Assembly (NCBI RefSeq): GCF_012641335.1
Contig: NZ_JABAID010000004.1
Coordinates: 181,111-245,110 of the forward strand
Origin: Novosphingobium sp. ERN07
Lineage (GTDB): Bacteria > Pseudomonadota > Alphaproteobacteria > Sphingomonadales > Sphingomonadaceae
Length of the DNA: 64,000 nucleotides
Reading direction: 5' to 3'
Shown: positions 8,410 through 19,311 of the stretch, one piece after another
How the letters are laid out: the number at the start of each line of letters is the position of its first letter
How positions within the stretch are numbered: the first letter of the stretch is position 1
The notes under the pieces: generated by a model
The model's database searches: none
Told to the model about the DNA's origin: nothing
Seen by the model: the letters and a program-made list of their open reading frames with translations, nothing else
Made by a program: the position numbers and the translations under genes

Positions 8410-9332
8410 CCGGTCGCCGCGGGGGGGCTGGGAGCGGACGCTTCACGACCCGGTTGTGCGAAGGCGGGGATATCATAATACCTTCGTTCTCCCAGGTTCG
8501 GTTCAACGCCGACTTCGGCCCCGCATTCCAGCATTCCGCCCCGGATCACGCGGGCATAGACCCCAAGCACATGGCCGGTCTTGTCGCGCAGCCTCGACGA
8601 AACCGCGGGATTGTCGGGCAGGTCGGGCTGTGCATAGCGCGGCATGGCGCAGCGAACGGTCGCCTGGGTTATCGCGATCACGGCATCGCCGATGCACAGG
8701 CGGTGCCCGATCCAGGCCCGTTCCGGCCAATCGGCCAGCGTGTCGCAGTCCAGCACCAGGTTTGCCCGATAGCGTTCCAGACGTGCGATATCGTCCGAAC
8801 CGCCGGCCAGCTTCTCCAGCGATTGCCGGGTCACGACATGCAGGGGCGCAACATCGAAATGGCTGCCTGGCCAGGTGACATACTGGCGCAGGACCAACCC
8901 GACTTCGTCAGGAACATCGGCCTTGGGAAGTTCATCCTGGAGCGACAGTCCGAGCAGGCGCTTGACCCCGTCGGGATTGAGCGGCACCCGTCGCCGGTAG
9001 TGTGCGTCATCTTCCATCAGGGGCAGCAGGCTTACTACCCGGCCGAGCTGCGCGCCCAGCAGCGCGGAGGCAAATGGATCGGCCGAATCGATCAGGTCGC
9101 CCGCCGTGGTGACGATCATGACACCGCCGCTTTTCTCGTCATACCGGGCCTGCAGGCCCAACATCACGGGAAGGCGCTTGGCGCTCAATATTTCCCCATT
9201 TCCCTCGTCGCGCAGACACAGAATCCGGTCGCCGGGCAAGCCGGCCGTGTCGAGTCGCGAACGGATCAGGCGTTCGCCGCCGAGTGACTTGACCGGATAG
9301 CGCCACAAAGCATCAAGCGTTCCAACCTGCAT
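8388..9332 (-). CDS. MOSC domain protein (YcbX-like)
   Basis: A 314-residue protein with the MOSC N-terminal barrel (LWRYPVKSLGGE near the start) and a MOSC domain further on. MOSC proteins bind molybdenum cofactor or related sulfur carriers. I chose ATG 9332, which has GGAGGG just upstream; the frame itself opens at 9353. The following reductase gene overlaps it, so the two are co-translated. MOSC proteins partnered with ferredoxin-type reductases handle N-hydroxylated compounds in YcbX and mARC systems, which gives an alternative role for the reductase. Confidence 0.83.
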   Translation of the reverse strand: MQVGTLDALWRYPVKSLGGERLIRSRLDTAGLPGDRILCLRDEGNGEILSAKRLPVMLGLQARYDEKSGGVMIVTTAGDLIDSADPFASALLGAQLGRVVSLLPLMEDDAHYRRRVPLNPDGVKRLLGLSLQDELPKADVPDEVGLVLRQYVTWPGSHFDVAPLHVVTRQSLEKLAGGSDDIARLERYRANLVLDCDTLADWPERAWIGHRLCIGDAVIAITQATVRCAMPRYAQPDLPDNPAVSSRLRDKTGHVLGVYARVIRGGMLECGAEVGVEPNLGERRYYDIPAFAQPGREASAPSPPAATGCGASQK

Positions 9333-9394
9333 ACCCCCTCCATCAGGCCCCACTGCTCACCGCGCCGCTACCGGTTCTTCGACCCATTCAGTCC

Positions 9395-9664
9395 TCAGCA
9401 GGCGCCGACGTATTGCGCGGCATCTCCGATTGTCTTGCCGTCGGGAAAAGTCGGCGTGATTTTGCCTGCACAGTCCGGCTGTTCGGCAAGCGCCCAGCGA
9501 CCGGTCAATGGGAACAGCAGGCTACGACCAGGCGAATTGCGCCTGGCGATACGCAGCCCCCAGTCAAACGGCATGATCCCGTCGCCCTCACCATCAAAGA
9601 AACATGCGGAGAACGCCACATGCGGCGGCTGACAAAGGAACCGATCGGCAGCGAAGTCAGCCAC
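9395..9664 (-). CDS. Small hypothetical protein after fghA
   Basis: A frame of 89 codons from a GTG that overlaps the end of fghA by eight bases. It has Cys at four places, with MPFDWGLRIARRN in the middle and a C-terminal Cys. I do not recognise a family. Coding is supported only by the overlap, the same strand and the lack of another use for this stretch, so it may not be real. Confidence 0.35.
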   Translation of the reverse strand: MADFAADRFLCQPPHVAFSACFFDGEGDGIMPFDWGLRIARRNSPGRSLLFPLTGRWALAEQPDCAGKITPTFPDGKTIGDAAQYVGAC

Positions 9665-10489
9665 CGAGGCGTACCGCATGCCAGCCGATGTGATCGGCCA
9701 CGAAGGTGGAGATGAAGTAGTACGAATGATCGTAACCCGGCTGCATCCGGATCGTCGCCGGGATACCGGCCTTGCGACAAGCCATGACCAGCAGCCCGGT
9801 CTTGAGCTGCTCGTGCAGAAAGTTGTCAGCATCGCCCTGGTCGACCAGCAGATCGGGCAGACGAGCACCATCCTCGATCAGGGCACAGGCATCGTACTCG
9901 CGCCAGGTCGACTTGTCGGGCCCCAGATAGCCGCCCAGCGCCTTCTCGCCCCAGGGGCAGTTCAGCGGGCTAACGATTGGGGAAAAGGCGCTGACCGAGC
10001 GGAAGCGATCGGGATTGCGCAAACCGATGGTCAATGCACCATGGCCACCCATCGAATGGCCTGTAATCCCCTGACGCGCCATATCGACCGGGAAATTCCC
10101 ACCGATCAGCGCAGGCAATTCCTGCTCGATATAGCTGCGCATCCGGTAATTGGCCGACCACGGCGCCTGTGCCGCATCGACATAGAACCCGGCGCCCTTG
10201 CCGAAGTCATAGCCTTCGTCATCCGGCACCAGATCGCCGCGCGGGCTGGTATCCGGGGCTACGAAGATAACCCCATGCTCCGCGCATGCGGCGCGGAATT
10301 CGCCCTTTTCGGTCACATTGGCATGGGTGCAGGTCAGGCCCGACAGATACAACAGCACCGGCAGCTTCTGCCCCGGTGCGTGATCCGGCACGAAGACCGA
10401 AAAGGTCATCGGCGTGCCGGTCTCGGTCGACTGATGGGTATAGACGCCCTGCGTGCCGCCATGGCTCCGCCAGGCCGAGACCTGCTCCA

Positions 10490-10490
<1 letters not shown>
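9657..10490 (-). CDS. fghA: S-formylglutathione hydrolase
   Basis: A 277-residue alpha/beta hydrolase. It shows LSGLTCTHANVTEKGEFRAACAEHG, the SPRGD and GAGFYVDA segments of esterase D, the nucleophile in GHSMGGHGAL, and the catalytic His in YDHSYYFI. It hydrolyses S-formylglutathione to formate and glutathione, the second step of glutathione-dependent formaldehyde oxidation. The ATG at 10490 shares a base with the stop codon of the upstream dehydrogenase gene, the usual arrangement. The gene looks intact although that dehydrogenase is broken. Confidence 0.93.
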
Positions 10491-11580
<1,090 letters not shown>

Positions 11581-11672
11581 GTTGTACTCCTGAAACTTGA
11601 GAAGTCGAAACCAGATTGGCGGCGGCGATGATCACCATCGCGCTCGCTGTTATGTATTCCTGTCACTTACCG

Positions 11673-13031
11673 CTAATGCCCTGCAATAACGTCGCTTGTT
11701 TCGTGGCGTTCCCCTCTGACGAAGGTGAGTGCGGCAATGCTTATCAAGGGCACAGCAGCAATTGCGAAGAAGAGGCTGCTTGGCGTCCAGTCTCGAGCCA
11801 TCAGAGCACCTGTCACCAACGGACTTAAAATAGATCCGAGCCGACCGAAACTGAGAGCCCAGCCCACTCCGGTTGCACGCAATGGAGTGGGATAAAGTCC
11901 TGTCGTGTAGGCGTTCAAACACAGTTGTGCAGCAAGTACGAAAACACCAGAAACGAGAGCCATCAGTAGAGCGAAGTCCGATGCTGCAAACATGCCAAGA
12001 CCAGCAATGAAGACGATTGATCCGAAATTCACTGCAATCAGAACCGGGCGGGCACTCAGGCGATCACTCAGCAGGCCGAACGCAAGGCTGCCGAAGACAC
12101 CACCGAGGTTGTGCAGCATCTGGGCATAGGCCCCTGTATCCTGGCTATGTCCGGCCTGTGTAAGCAGACTGGTGAGCCAACTTGCAAGGGCGAACAGGAC
12201 GAACTGCGTCGCAAAGAACGTGATCCAGAGAAAGACAGTCTGCGATCCCCGATTGGCCTTGAACAGATCGGCGACGCTCCCCCGAGCCACTGCCTGTTCA
12301 CCTGTCGTAAGCTGCGCGCCTGCGGTCACGCGCGCTGTCGCATTAGCCTTCGTGAGTAGTCCGATCGCACGTGCTCTGGCGGCAGTCGTGCCCTGCGCTG
12401 TGAGGTAGCGGGCGGACTCTGGAAGGAGCGCGAGGAGAGCGAAAACCAGGATTGCCGGCGCGATGCCTCCTGCGAAAAAGACACTTCGCCATCCGAAGTT
12501 GTTAATCAGGAATGGCGCCAGGAGACCCGCCAATGTGCCGCCCAGAGCGTGTCCGCTGAACATCACGACCAACAGGAAGCTGCGATGCCTTTTTGGCATG
12601 TATTCGGCAACCAGAGCAGCGCCCAGCGGGATGGTGCCGCCGATACCGAGGCCAGTCAGCAGCCGCAGTGCCTCCAACTGCTGAATATTCTTGGCGAAGG
12701 CCGAAGCGAGCGTTGCCAGGGTGACGATTACGAACATTATGATCATGACTGGTCGGCGACCAAACCGATCACCGAGCATACCCCCTATCGCCCCTCCAAG
12801 GGCCATGCCGACGAGCGAAGCCGCCAGAGCGGGCGCGAACGTCGGCAGGCTCAGGCCCCAGTCCCGTGCGACCGTCGGTGCGATCACGCCAAGTGCTGTC
12901 GTATCGAACCCGTCAACAATGGCCACTAACGTGCACAGCAGGATGAGTCCGAAATGGAAGGCGGAGAACGGCGCATTGTCTAGCACGTCGGAGACGGCTA
13001 TCATTGGACGTTCGTCCTTATTGGAAGCCAT
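11673..13031 (-). CDS. MFS transporter, aromatic acid:H+ symporter (AAHS) type
   Basis: A 452-residue, twelve-helix transporter. The first helix carries VDGFDTTALGVIAPT, the DGxD signature of AAHS importers such as PcaK and BenK, and LGDRFGRRPVMI is the loop 2-3 motif of MFS proteins. Members bring aromatic carboxylates through the inner membrane with protons. ATG 13031 has GGGAGAG upstream. Two GTATAC operators lie 55 and 150 bases before the start, pairing it with the aminotransferase and the second TonB receptor. Confidence 0.9.
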   Translation of the reverse strand: MASNKDERPMIAVSDVLDNAPFSAFHFGLILLCTLVAIVDGFDTTALGVIAPTVARDWGLSLPTFAPALAASLVGMALGGAIGGMLGDRFGRRPVMIIMFVIVTLATLASAFAKNIQQLEALRLLTGLGIGGTIPLGAALVAEYMPKRHRSFLLVVMFSGHALGGTLAGLLAPFLINNFGWRSVFFAGGIAPAILVFALLALLPESARYLTAQGTTAARARAIGLLTKANATARVTAGAQLTTGEQAVARGSVADLFKANRGSQTVFLWITFFATQFVLFALASWLTSLLTQAGHSQDTGAYAQMLHNLGGVFGSLAFGLLSDRLSARPVLIAVNFGSIVFIAGLGMFAASDFALLMALVSGVFVLAAQLCLNAYTTGLYPTPLRATGVGWALSFGRLGSILSPLVTGALMARDWTPSSLFFAIAAVPLISIAALTFVRGERHETSDVIAGH

Positions 13032-13085
13032 TCAATCTCTCCCGGCTTGCCATCGTCGATCGCAAAAGCTGCAAGACCTCAATTC

Positions 13086-13097
13086 TGGTATACCAAT
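13086..13097. promoter_or_regulatory. GntR-type operator, proximal site of pair 2
   Basis: TGGTATACCAAT, with a perfect TGGTATACCA palindrome at 13086-13095. It lies about 55 bases before the AAHS transporter start, in its promoter region. Confidence 0.65.
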
Positions 13098-13180
13098 ATG
13101 CAGGCCTGCGCAATCCGCGCATTGATTTTCTGCCGATAATCGTAGGATTTTTGGCTCATAGTGCCTGCTCCCATAGGTCG

Positions 13181-13191
13181 TAGTATACCAT
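13181..13191. promoter_or_regulatory. GntR-type operator, distal site of pair 2
   Basis: TAGTATACCAT centred on GTATAC 13183-13188. Its centre is 95 bp from that of the proximal site, close to nine helical turns, so both sites face the same side of the DNA. It falls between the transporter and the end of the upstream hydrolase gene. Confidence 0.62.
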
Positions 13192-13219
13192 GAGCCGCCT
13201 GCACCGTCTCTGCATAGAC

Positions 13220-14698
13220 CTACTTTAGAACCCATCTGGTTTCGGGCAGCTCATCGACACATGCCCGATCCAGCGGATCAACCGGATTCTCGAAGAACTT
13301 GACGATCATACGACCTGCGCATTCGGAATGGTTCAGCAGAACGAAGTGAAAGGTCAGCGGAAACTCGACGATCCGGGCAGTGGTGAAGTTGCCTGCGGTC
13401 TCCTCGCTCTGGAACCGTGGGGTAACGAGGTCCAGTTGACCAGCAAGAAACAGAGCTGGCGTATCGGACCGGGCCACGGCAATCGTAGCAGGATCGCTCA
13501 TACTGAAGCCCATTCTGGGGCAGAACCTGGCCCAATCATAGCTTTCGAACGCCGTCATCCTCGCGCCCGAAACCACTGCTGGCGCCAGTTTACGGGTCGG
13601 GAAGGCGCCAGTGCCAGGGCGATCCATGCGGGGAAACTCGTCGCGGCAGACCGAACTCGGCCAGGTGAAGGCCGGATCCTTCCCACCGCTATTGGCTTCC
13701 GGGTTGGCGAGGCCCTGCCAAGCGAGCAGGTCGCCCTTGGCAGCGCGCTCTACCGCCAGCGGAATCTTGCCCCGCAGGTCCGGATGGGCCAGCGCCAGCC
13801 TGACCTGATCGAGGAATTCCACGTTGGAGACCTTGCGGCCCTCGATCACGCGGGGGCGGCGTTCAAGACTGGAGGCTGCCTTGCCCAGATTGGCTTCGAA
13901 CCGGGGGAATGCTGCGGCGCACTCCGGCGCGGCCGAGCATTCGTCGATCAGCTCGACAAGCGGCTGGACCACGAAGGCCTTGCCGAAGGCATTGGACTCC
14001 ATGCCCGACATGCCGTCGAGCACGACGGCTCCGATCGCCTTGCCATCAATTACATTGAGGCGCTGCGCAATCGTGGTGCCATAAGAGACGCCATAGACGT
14101 TCCAGCGATCAATGCCGAGTGCAAGCCGCACGTCCCGCAGATCCTGCGCGGCCTCGTAAGCACCATAGGCATTGAGGTCCATCCGCTCGGTAAGGCTTTT
14201 GCGGCAAGTCTCGACCTTAGCCGGATCAACCTTGGGATCGGCTGCCTCCAGGCCTTCCGGGAATTCCGGGCACGACATGTCAGGCTTCCCCCACGGTGTC
14301 GATCCGCGATGATCGACATAGATCACCGCATCCTTGCGTGACAGGATTTGAGCCAAGCCCGGTTGCCTTTGCAGGTTCTTGAGGCCCGCGCCATTGCCCC
14401 CCATGACGAACAGGATCGGAGCGCGGCCCGCAGCCAGCTGTTCAGGCTGGACGATGGCGAAGTGGACAGTCACCGTTCGGCCATTGGCCCTTTCCCGGTC
14501 CTCGGGAACCTCGATCTTGCCACACTGGACGCGCCCGCCAAGCGCCGGTGCAACCTCGATCGGGCAGGGAGCGGGTGCCACAGCACGCTGGGGAATAGTC
14601 ATGGTCTCCGCCCTACCAACCTGGGCGATTCCGGTTAGTGCGAGCGTCGCACCTCCGAAAAACCAAGAGTTCCAGCGCAGAAAATTTCCCTTGGGCAT
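13220..14698 (-). CDS. Secreted alpha/beta hydrolase with TAP-like C-terminal domain
   Basis: A 492-residue protein. ATG 14698 is preferred over 14725 because AGGGAG precedes it and the signal peptide (hydrophobic GGATLALTGIAQVGRAE) then sits at the N-terminus. The nucleophile elbow is GVSYGTTIAQRL, DHRGSTPWGKPDMSCPEF precedes it, the acid is in AGQLDLVTP and the His in LNHSECAG, giving the triad of prolyl-aminopeptidase/TAP-like hydrolases. It probably acts in the periplasm on an ester or amide. It follows the two CocE-type genes on the same strand, with a gap of about 100 bases. Confidence 0.82.
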   Translation of the reverse strand: MPKGNFLRWNSWFFGGATLALTGIAQVGRAETMTIPQRAVAPAPCPIEVAPALGGRVQCGKIEVPEDRERANGRTVTVHFAIVQPEQLAAGRAPILFVMGGNGAGLKNLQRQPGLAQILSRKDAVIYVDHRGSTPWGKPDMSCPEFPEGLEAADPKVDPAKVETCRKSLTERMDLNAYGAYEAAQDLRDVRLALGIDRWNVYGVSYGTTIAQRLNVIDGKAIGAVVLDGMSGMESNAFGKAFVVQPLVELIDECSAAPECAAAFPRFEANLGKAASSLERRPRVIEGRKVSNVEFLDQVRLALAHPDLRGKIPLAVERAAKGDLLAWQGLANPEANSGGKDPAFTWPSSVCRDEFPRMDRPGTGAFPTRKLAPAVVSGARMTAFESYDWARFCPRMGFSMSDPATIAVARSDTPALFLAGQLDLVTPRFQSEETAGNFTTARIVEFPLTFHFVLLNHSECAGRMIVKFFENPVDPLDRACVDELPETRWVLK

Positions 14699-14796
14699 CG
14701 ATCTAAGCTCCCTAATATTTGTCAAATTGTCATGACGGTTTCACCAAAAAGGTGCCCTTCACAACCCACCGATTTCGATGAAAATATTGAATCCAG

Positions 14797-16896
14797 TCAG
14801 TTTCCGTTACGCGGGATACGATTGGACCATTGCCTCGCAAACAGAGCCTTATCGTTCAGCTTGGCCTCGATGCTTTCCTCGACGATAAATTCGCTGGGGG
14901 TGCTGGTCATCGTGGTTTTGACGCGTGCTTCCGTTTTCCATCCATCGCGCGACGAAGCATTCTCGGAGGTAAATGCAATGCGGTAGGAATTGACATCTCC
15001 CTCCGTGATCGTGGCATCTAACGAAAGCCCTGAACCCAATTGCATTTTTATCGGCTCCAGATTTTGGAGCTCCATTGGCAAGGCAACTTCCATAACCCCT
15101 TTGCGCTTCCCGGCTGCTCCCTCAATTCTTGCCAGCCTGCTCGTCGGCTTCATTTCCTGTGCAGGAGATCGTGCAGGATTGGGCAATGTCTTGATCGGCA
15201 TATCTGGTTCGGTTGTCCTGCCAATGCGTAGGGGCAACTCCAGATGGGTCACGCCAGTAACCAAGTGCAGCGCAACATCTTCGGGCGCGGGCCAAACAAT
15301 TGGCCACTGGTTTTGGGATATCGACAGGCGAAGCCGGGAGCCTTTTCTTATACGCCGGGAAGTATGCTTCAAAAGCACCTCGTGGGTCTGTTCGGTTCCT
15401 GGTGCAATAGGGACATAGGCCGTATGATCAGAGTTGTGCGCGAGATTGCGGACGCCGTACGTCAACAGCCAAGATCGTCCGTCTGGCGTAACTTCATTAA
15501 GTCGTACTGCGATCTTGGCAATGGGCTTGTCAGCGACGAAATGGAGTTTCAGTCTTGGCTGCCCAACAATATCAATGCCTTGTGTGAGCGGCGCTGTTTC
15601 GAATAGAATCGAAAAGTCGTCGTCAAATGATTGCTCGACAGGTGCCTGGGATGTCATGTCGATCGGAGACAGGACTGGTATAGCCGTACCTACAAGGACA
15701 TTAGCGGGAATCTCGACTTTGCCTTTGGGCGAGCGCTTGCGGCTTAGTATTCCGCCCTGTCCCAATCGGTAAGAGGTCTTGCTGATCTGGGCAGACGGCC
15801 AGGCCTCATCCGCTACCCAACGGCCCGGAACGTCTTGGGGATAGCATTGTGCCACCGTTGCTTCGGCCACGAACGACCGCAACATCGGCTCTTTCATCAA
15901 GCCTGTGTCATGACCATTCAGCCAATGGTCCCACCAGCGCGCTTCCTCAACCGCCCAATCGAGCCGCGGTCCCGGATCGCCCTCCTGCGGCCAGTCATGA
16001 CCCCATGGGCCGATTATGCCCTTCCGTGGGCAGTCAAGCCTCTCCAATATTCGAGGCACGGTATCAATGTAGGAATCCTCAAGTCCGCCGATTGCATAGA
16101 CAGCGCATTTGACCTTTGAGTAATTCGAAAGAATTCTATTTCTCCAGTACTGATCAACCAGCTGGTGGCGCATCCATTCAGAAACCAGAGGAAGCTGTGC
16201 CTGCAATCGCTCAAGCCACATTGACTGCCAGACTTCGCCCACGAGCTCCGGATCGGGCGGCACCGTCATGACCTGTTTCCAGATTGTGCCCCAAACCACT
16301 TTTTCGTTGATGACGCATCCGCCCAGTGTATGGACATCGTCTGTATAGCCGTTTTCCGTGCCCATTGCGGCGATGATGGCCTTGAGCTCGGGAATATCTT
16401 TGCCTGCCGCCTGGTAGGCCGTGATCGCACCGTATGAAATGCCCCTCATCCCGACATTGCCATTGCACCAGGGCTGGCGTGCTATCCACTTTATCAAGGG
16501 TGAAACGTCAGCTTGTTCGGGCAAGTCATACTCGTTGACAATTATGCCGCCTGACTCACCAGTGCCGCGCACATCGACCCTCACTAGGGCGAAACCACGT
16601 GGGACCAACCACGATGCGGTTCGGTCGTCGACACGCCGATAATTTCTACGTTTGCCGTAACCAATATACTCGAGGATCGCTCCTACCGGGCGGGCATCAG
16701 CATCTTCGGGCAGGAAAATTCGCGCTGCCAGCTTCACGCCGTCAGGCATTTCAATCAAGCTGTGCTCAACAACTTTCAGCTTCCGGTTTGCTGGCGGTAA
16801 CCAAACGTCCGTCTTGGCCCAAGCCGGCCGATACCAACCGCCAATCGCCGAAAGCGCGCCCGCGCCAGCAATGAACTCCCGCCTCGACCCTTGCAT
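14797..16896 (-). CDS. CocE/NonD family hydrolase, Tat-exported
   Basis: A 699-residue S15-class hydrolase. ATG 16896 has GAGGAG upstream and starts a twin-arginine signal (SRREFIAGAGALSAIGG). The alpha/beta domain has VRVDVRGTGESGG and the nucleophile in GMRGISYGAITAYQ; GPWGHDWP supplies conserved catalytic-domain sequence and the C-terminal third is the jelly-roll domain of X-Pro dipeptidyl-peptidase and cocaine-esterase relatives. These enzymes cut esters, amides or peptides. It is 60 bases downstream of a second CocE-type gene, with which it is only distantly similar, so the pair may have different substrates. Confidence 0.88.
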   Translation of the reverse strand: MQGSRREFIAGAGALSAIGGWYRPAWAKTDVWLPPANRKLKVVEHSLIEMPDGVKLAARIFLPEDADARPVGAILEYIGYGKRRNYRRVDDRTASWLVPRGFALVRVDVRGTGESGGIIVNEYDLPEQADVSPLIKWIARQPWCNGNVGMRGISYGAITAYQAAGKDIPELKAIIAAMGTENGYTDDVHTLGGCVINEKVVWGTIWKQVMTVPPDPELVGEVWQSMWLERLQAQLPLVSEWMRHQLVDQYWRNRILSNYSKVKCAVYAIGGLEDSYIDTVPRILERLDCPRKGIIGPWGHDWPQEGDPGPRLDWAVEEARWWDHWLNGHDTGLMKEPMLRSFVAEATVAQCYPQDVPGRWVADEAWPSAQISKTSYRLGQGGILSRKRSPKGKVEIPANVLVGTAIPVLSPIDMTSQAPVEQSFDDDFSILFETAPLTQGIDIVGQPRLKLHFVADKPIAKIAVRLNEVTPDGRSWLLTYGVRNLAHNSDHTAYVPIAPGTEQTHEVLLKHTSRRIRKGSRLRLSISQNQWPIVWPAPEDVALHLVTGVTHLELPLRIGRTTEPDMPIKTLPNPARSPAQEMKPTSRLARIEGAAGKRKGVMEVALPMELQNLEPIKMQLGSGLSLDATITEGDVNSYRIAFTSENASSRDGWKTEARVKTTMTSTPSEFIVEESIEAKLNDKALFARQWSNRIPRNGN

Positions 16897-16956
16897 GCTC
16901 TTCTCCTCGTCACAGACACCGGCCTCGCGCTCCGCCCGAGGACTCAATCGGTCGCC

Positions 16957-19098
16957 CTATTGAAGGTCGCGCGGGATGCACTCATTCCATTCGCGTTCAC
17001 GAACGACCTTGCCGTCCCTCAATAGCTGCCGGACATGCCTATAATGGAAGGCCCCGGCATCGCTCTTGAGCTCCGTCGTGCCGCGCCATTCGACATCATG
17101 CTCTCGCCATTTGCTTTTCATGAACGATCGGCCAACAAAGCTGGCTTTCGCGGGATCATCATCGGCAACGGAAAATTCGACTGATACGTCCTCCCCGTCA
17201 GGGCTGGCCCACTGATAACCGCGTTTGACGGTCGTCGTCCGCTTCAGATCGTCGCGCAGGATTTGACTTCTGACCGGGCCGTTCCAGGTCGTTTCAGCAT
17301 GGCCGCTGCCTGCTGCTTCCGCTTCAGTCACTGTCAGATTGCGGCTACCCATGTCGGCCGCCGCCTTTTCGGCAGCTTCGGGCGCTTGCGGCGGAATGAC
17401 CGGCAGCGCGAGCGTCGAGCCGCCCTCCCCCACGCCGAGCGTCATGACCAGCGGCTTCGCCGACGGCCAATAGGACGGGAACAGGGCATTGGAGACCGAA
17501 ATGCGCATGCGGTGACCAGGTTGGAAGATCCATGAGGTGGCGTGAAGTTTCACTTCCAAGGGATACCGGGTTCCTGGCACGAGTGGCTCCGGCTCGACAG
17601 ATGATTGGCGTTGTGCGCCGTTCAACGCCCCGCCCGTGACCAGCGTTGTGGTCCCGTCAGGAGCTACGTCGGATAGCTTCACGAACCAGTTCGCATGATC
17701 GACATCGACTGAGGACAGCAGCGACGCGACCGGAGAGCCAAGAATCTGCAATTCACTCGTCAGCGGCGAGCTTTCATAGATGAGCGCTGTCGCGTCGCCC
17801 TCGCGCTGATCCGGAGACACATCGATCCAGCCCAGTCCTGCGCCGACCCCCGTACTGGCAATCATGCGCAATCGGTGATCCGAAGCCGGCCCCGCAATGG
17901 GCGCTAGGGCGTGGCTCTCGGTCAAAGAGAAGATCTGCGGCCGGATGGGCGCATTGTTCCAGCGCGCAATCGAGCGCCACTCGCCAGGGATTTGCGAGCG
18001 CGAAATGATCGGGCGGTAGGGGCGCCGCATGAAGACACTCACTTGCGGCTTTTCAAGCACGCCGTTCTGCTTGCCTTTCAGGAAGTAATCCCACCAATCG
18101 AGTGTTACTCGCCCAAGATCGGCGGTCGGCCCGGGATAATCCGAGCTGTGATTCCAGGGGCCGATCACCGCCCGCACAGGCCCACGCGAGTTTTCCAAAG
18201 CGCGAATGGCCGCGTTTCGATAGGGATCATGCCACGCTCCGACCATCATAGTCGGCACATCACCTGCAGAGGGATTAAGATCACGGCGCAAGCCGCGGTG
18301 CCAGAACTCACCGTCCCGCTGCTGCCGCAGAAATGTAAGACTCATCGGCTGCTGGTCGAACCGGTTTCGCAGGATCTCCTCATCGAACGGATCCTGATCC
18401 GGCGGTGTCACAAACAGCATGCTGTCGGCGGCGACTGTATAGTCGTCCATATGGAGGATACCCGAAGGATAGCGAACATCCTCGGAGTAAATGTCTTCGG
18501 TCGCCATGAATGTGACGATGGCTTTGAGCGCAGCCGGTTTCCTGGCACCCACCAGCATGGCGGTGAAGCCACTCCACGAGGTCCCAAACATGCCTATGCG
18601 GCCGGTTGACCAAGGCTGACTTGACAGCCAGTCCACGGCCTCAGCCGTATCATCAAGCTCGGTTTGGGAGTATTCCCGGTCTGCCAGCTTCCCTTCACTG
18701 GCTCCCGTTCCACGAAGATTGAGATAGGCTACGACATAGCCTGCCTTGACGTAGTCGGCATACCACGGGCGTCCGTAGCTTCCACAAGGACTAGCATATC
18801 CATCGACCGTGAGAAGAACTGGGAATCTCTCTTTCGGAGGCGCCTTGGAAGGTTTGGCAAGGCAGATTTCCAGTTGCACTCCATCCTTCATCACAATCTT
18901 TTGTCGCAAGAAGCTAGCTTGCGGGGCATCTTTGGCACTGGCGTAGGACGTGGTAAGGATCGCAAACGCTGCCGCGAAACCCAGACTTAGACGACTCATT
19001 GTACGAGAACTGCGCGAAACCAGGCAGCCCGGTTCGATCTCGCGCTTCTGTATCTTCTGATCGCCGTCACTTGCCCAGACAGCAATTTCTCCCGCCAT
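16957..19098 (-). CDS. CocE/NonD family hydrolase, secreted
   Basis: A 713-residue S15-class hydrolase with LNLRGTGASEG, the nucleophile in GMFGTSWSGFTAML, GPWNHSSDYPG, and a C-terminal jelly-roll domain. A Sec-type signal sequence (SLGFAAAFAILTTSYASA) begins at Met 34. ATG 19098 has a strong GGAGG upstream, but ATG 18999 would put the signal peptide at the very N-terminus; the choice is open. A 14-bp perfect palindrome (19150-19163) lies about 50 bases before 19098, the same distance as in the TonB-receptor gene. It is therefore a probable member of the TetR regulon, with the second CocE gene behind it. Confidence 0.87.
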   Translation of the reverse strand: MAGEIAVWASDGDQKIQKREIEPGCLVSRSSRTMSRLSLGFAAAFAILTTSYASAKDAPQASFLRQKIVMKDGVQLEICLAKPSKAPPKERFPVLLTVDGYASPCGSYGRPWYADYVKAGYVVAYLNLRGTGASEGKLADREYSQTELDDTAEAVDWLSSQPWSTGRIGMFGTSWSGFTAMLVGARKPAALKAIVTFMATEDIYSEDVRYPSGILHMDDYTVAADSMLFVTPPDQDPFDEEILRNRFDQQPMSLTFLRQQRDGEFWHRGLRRDLNPSAGDVPTMMVGAWHDPYRNAAIRALENSRGPVRAVIGPWNHSSDYPGPTADLGRVTLDWWDYFLKGKQNGVLEKPQVSVFMRRPYRPIISRSQIPGEWRSIARWNNAPIRPQIFSLTESHALAPIAGPASDHRLRMIASTGVGAGLGWIDVSPDQREGDATALIYESSPLTSELQILGSPVASLLSSVDVDHANWFVKLSDVAPDGTTTLVTGGALNGAQRQSSVEPEPLVPGTRYPLEVKLHATSWIFQPGHRMRISVSNALFPSYWPSAKPLVMTLGVGEGGSTLALPVIPPQAPEAAEKAAADMGSRNLTVTEAEAAGSGHAETTWNGPVRSQILRDDLKRTTTVKRGYQWASPDGEDVSVEFSVADDDPAKASFVGRSFMKSKWREHDVEWRGTTELKSDAGAFHYRHVRQLLRDGKVVREREWNECIPRDLQ

Positions 19099-19147
19099 TC
19101 TCCGTCCTCCACTCGGTGAGTGGCCGAATCATCCAGCCTTGACACTA

Positions 19148-19165
19148 CCATACAGTTCTGTATTG
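19148..19165. promoter_or_regulatory. TetR-type operator site 1
   Basis: CCATACAGTTCTGTATTG contains a perfect ATACAG-TT-CTGTAT palindrome. It lies in the divergent interval between the CocE gene (start 19098) and the secreted-protein gene (start 19312). It matches the sites at 23960, 26044, 38587 and 54264. Confidence 0.7.
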
Positions 19166-19311
19166 TAATGCCAAGCGCGATGAAATCGGGTTTCGTCAAT
19201 ATCTCCGGGGCGCCGATCCACAGCCTCCCACTGGCGTCAAATCTCAAAGACTCGGTGCAACGACCAAGCCACGCCCCGCAAGTACTCACCGCATCCGAAG
19301 GAGTTTGTTGA

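Noticed and set aside
12549..12929. Open frame opposite the AAHS transporter gene
   Set aside because: The transporter on the other strand is a clear full-length family member; the antisense product has no recognisable features.
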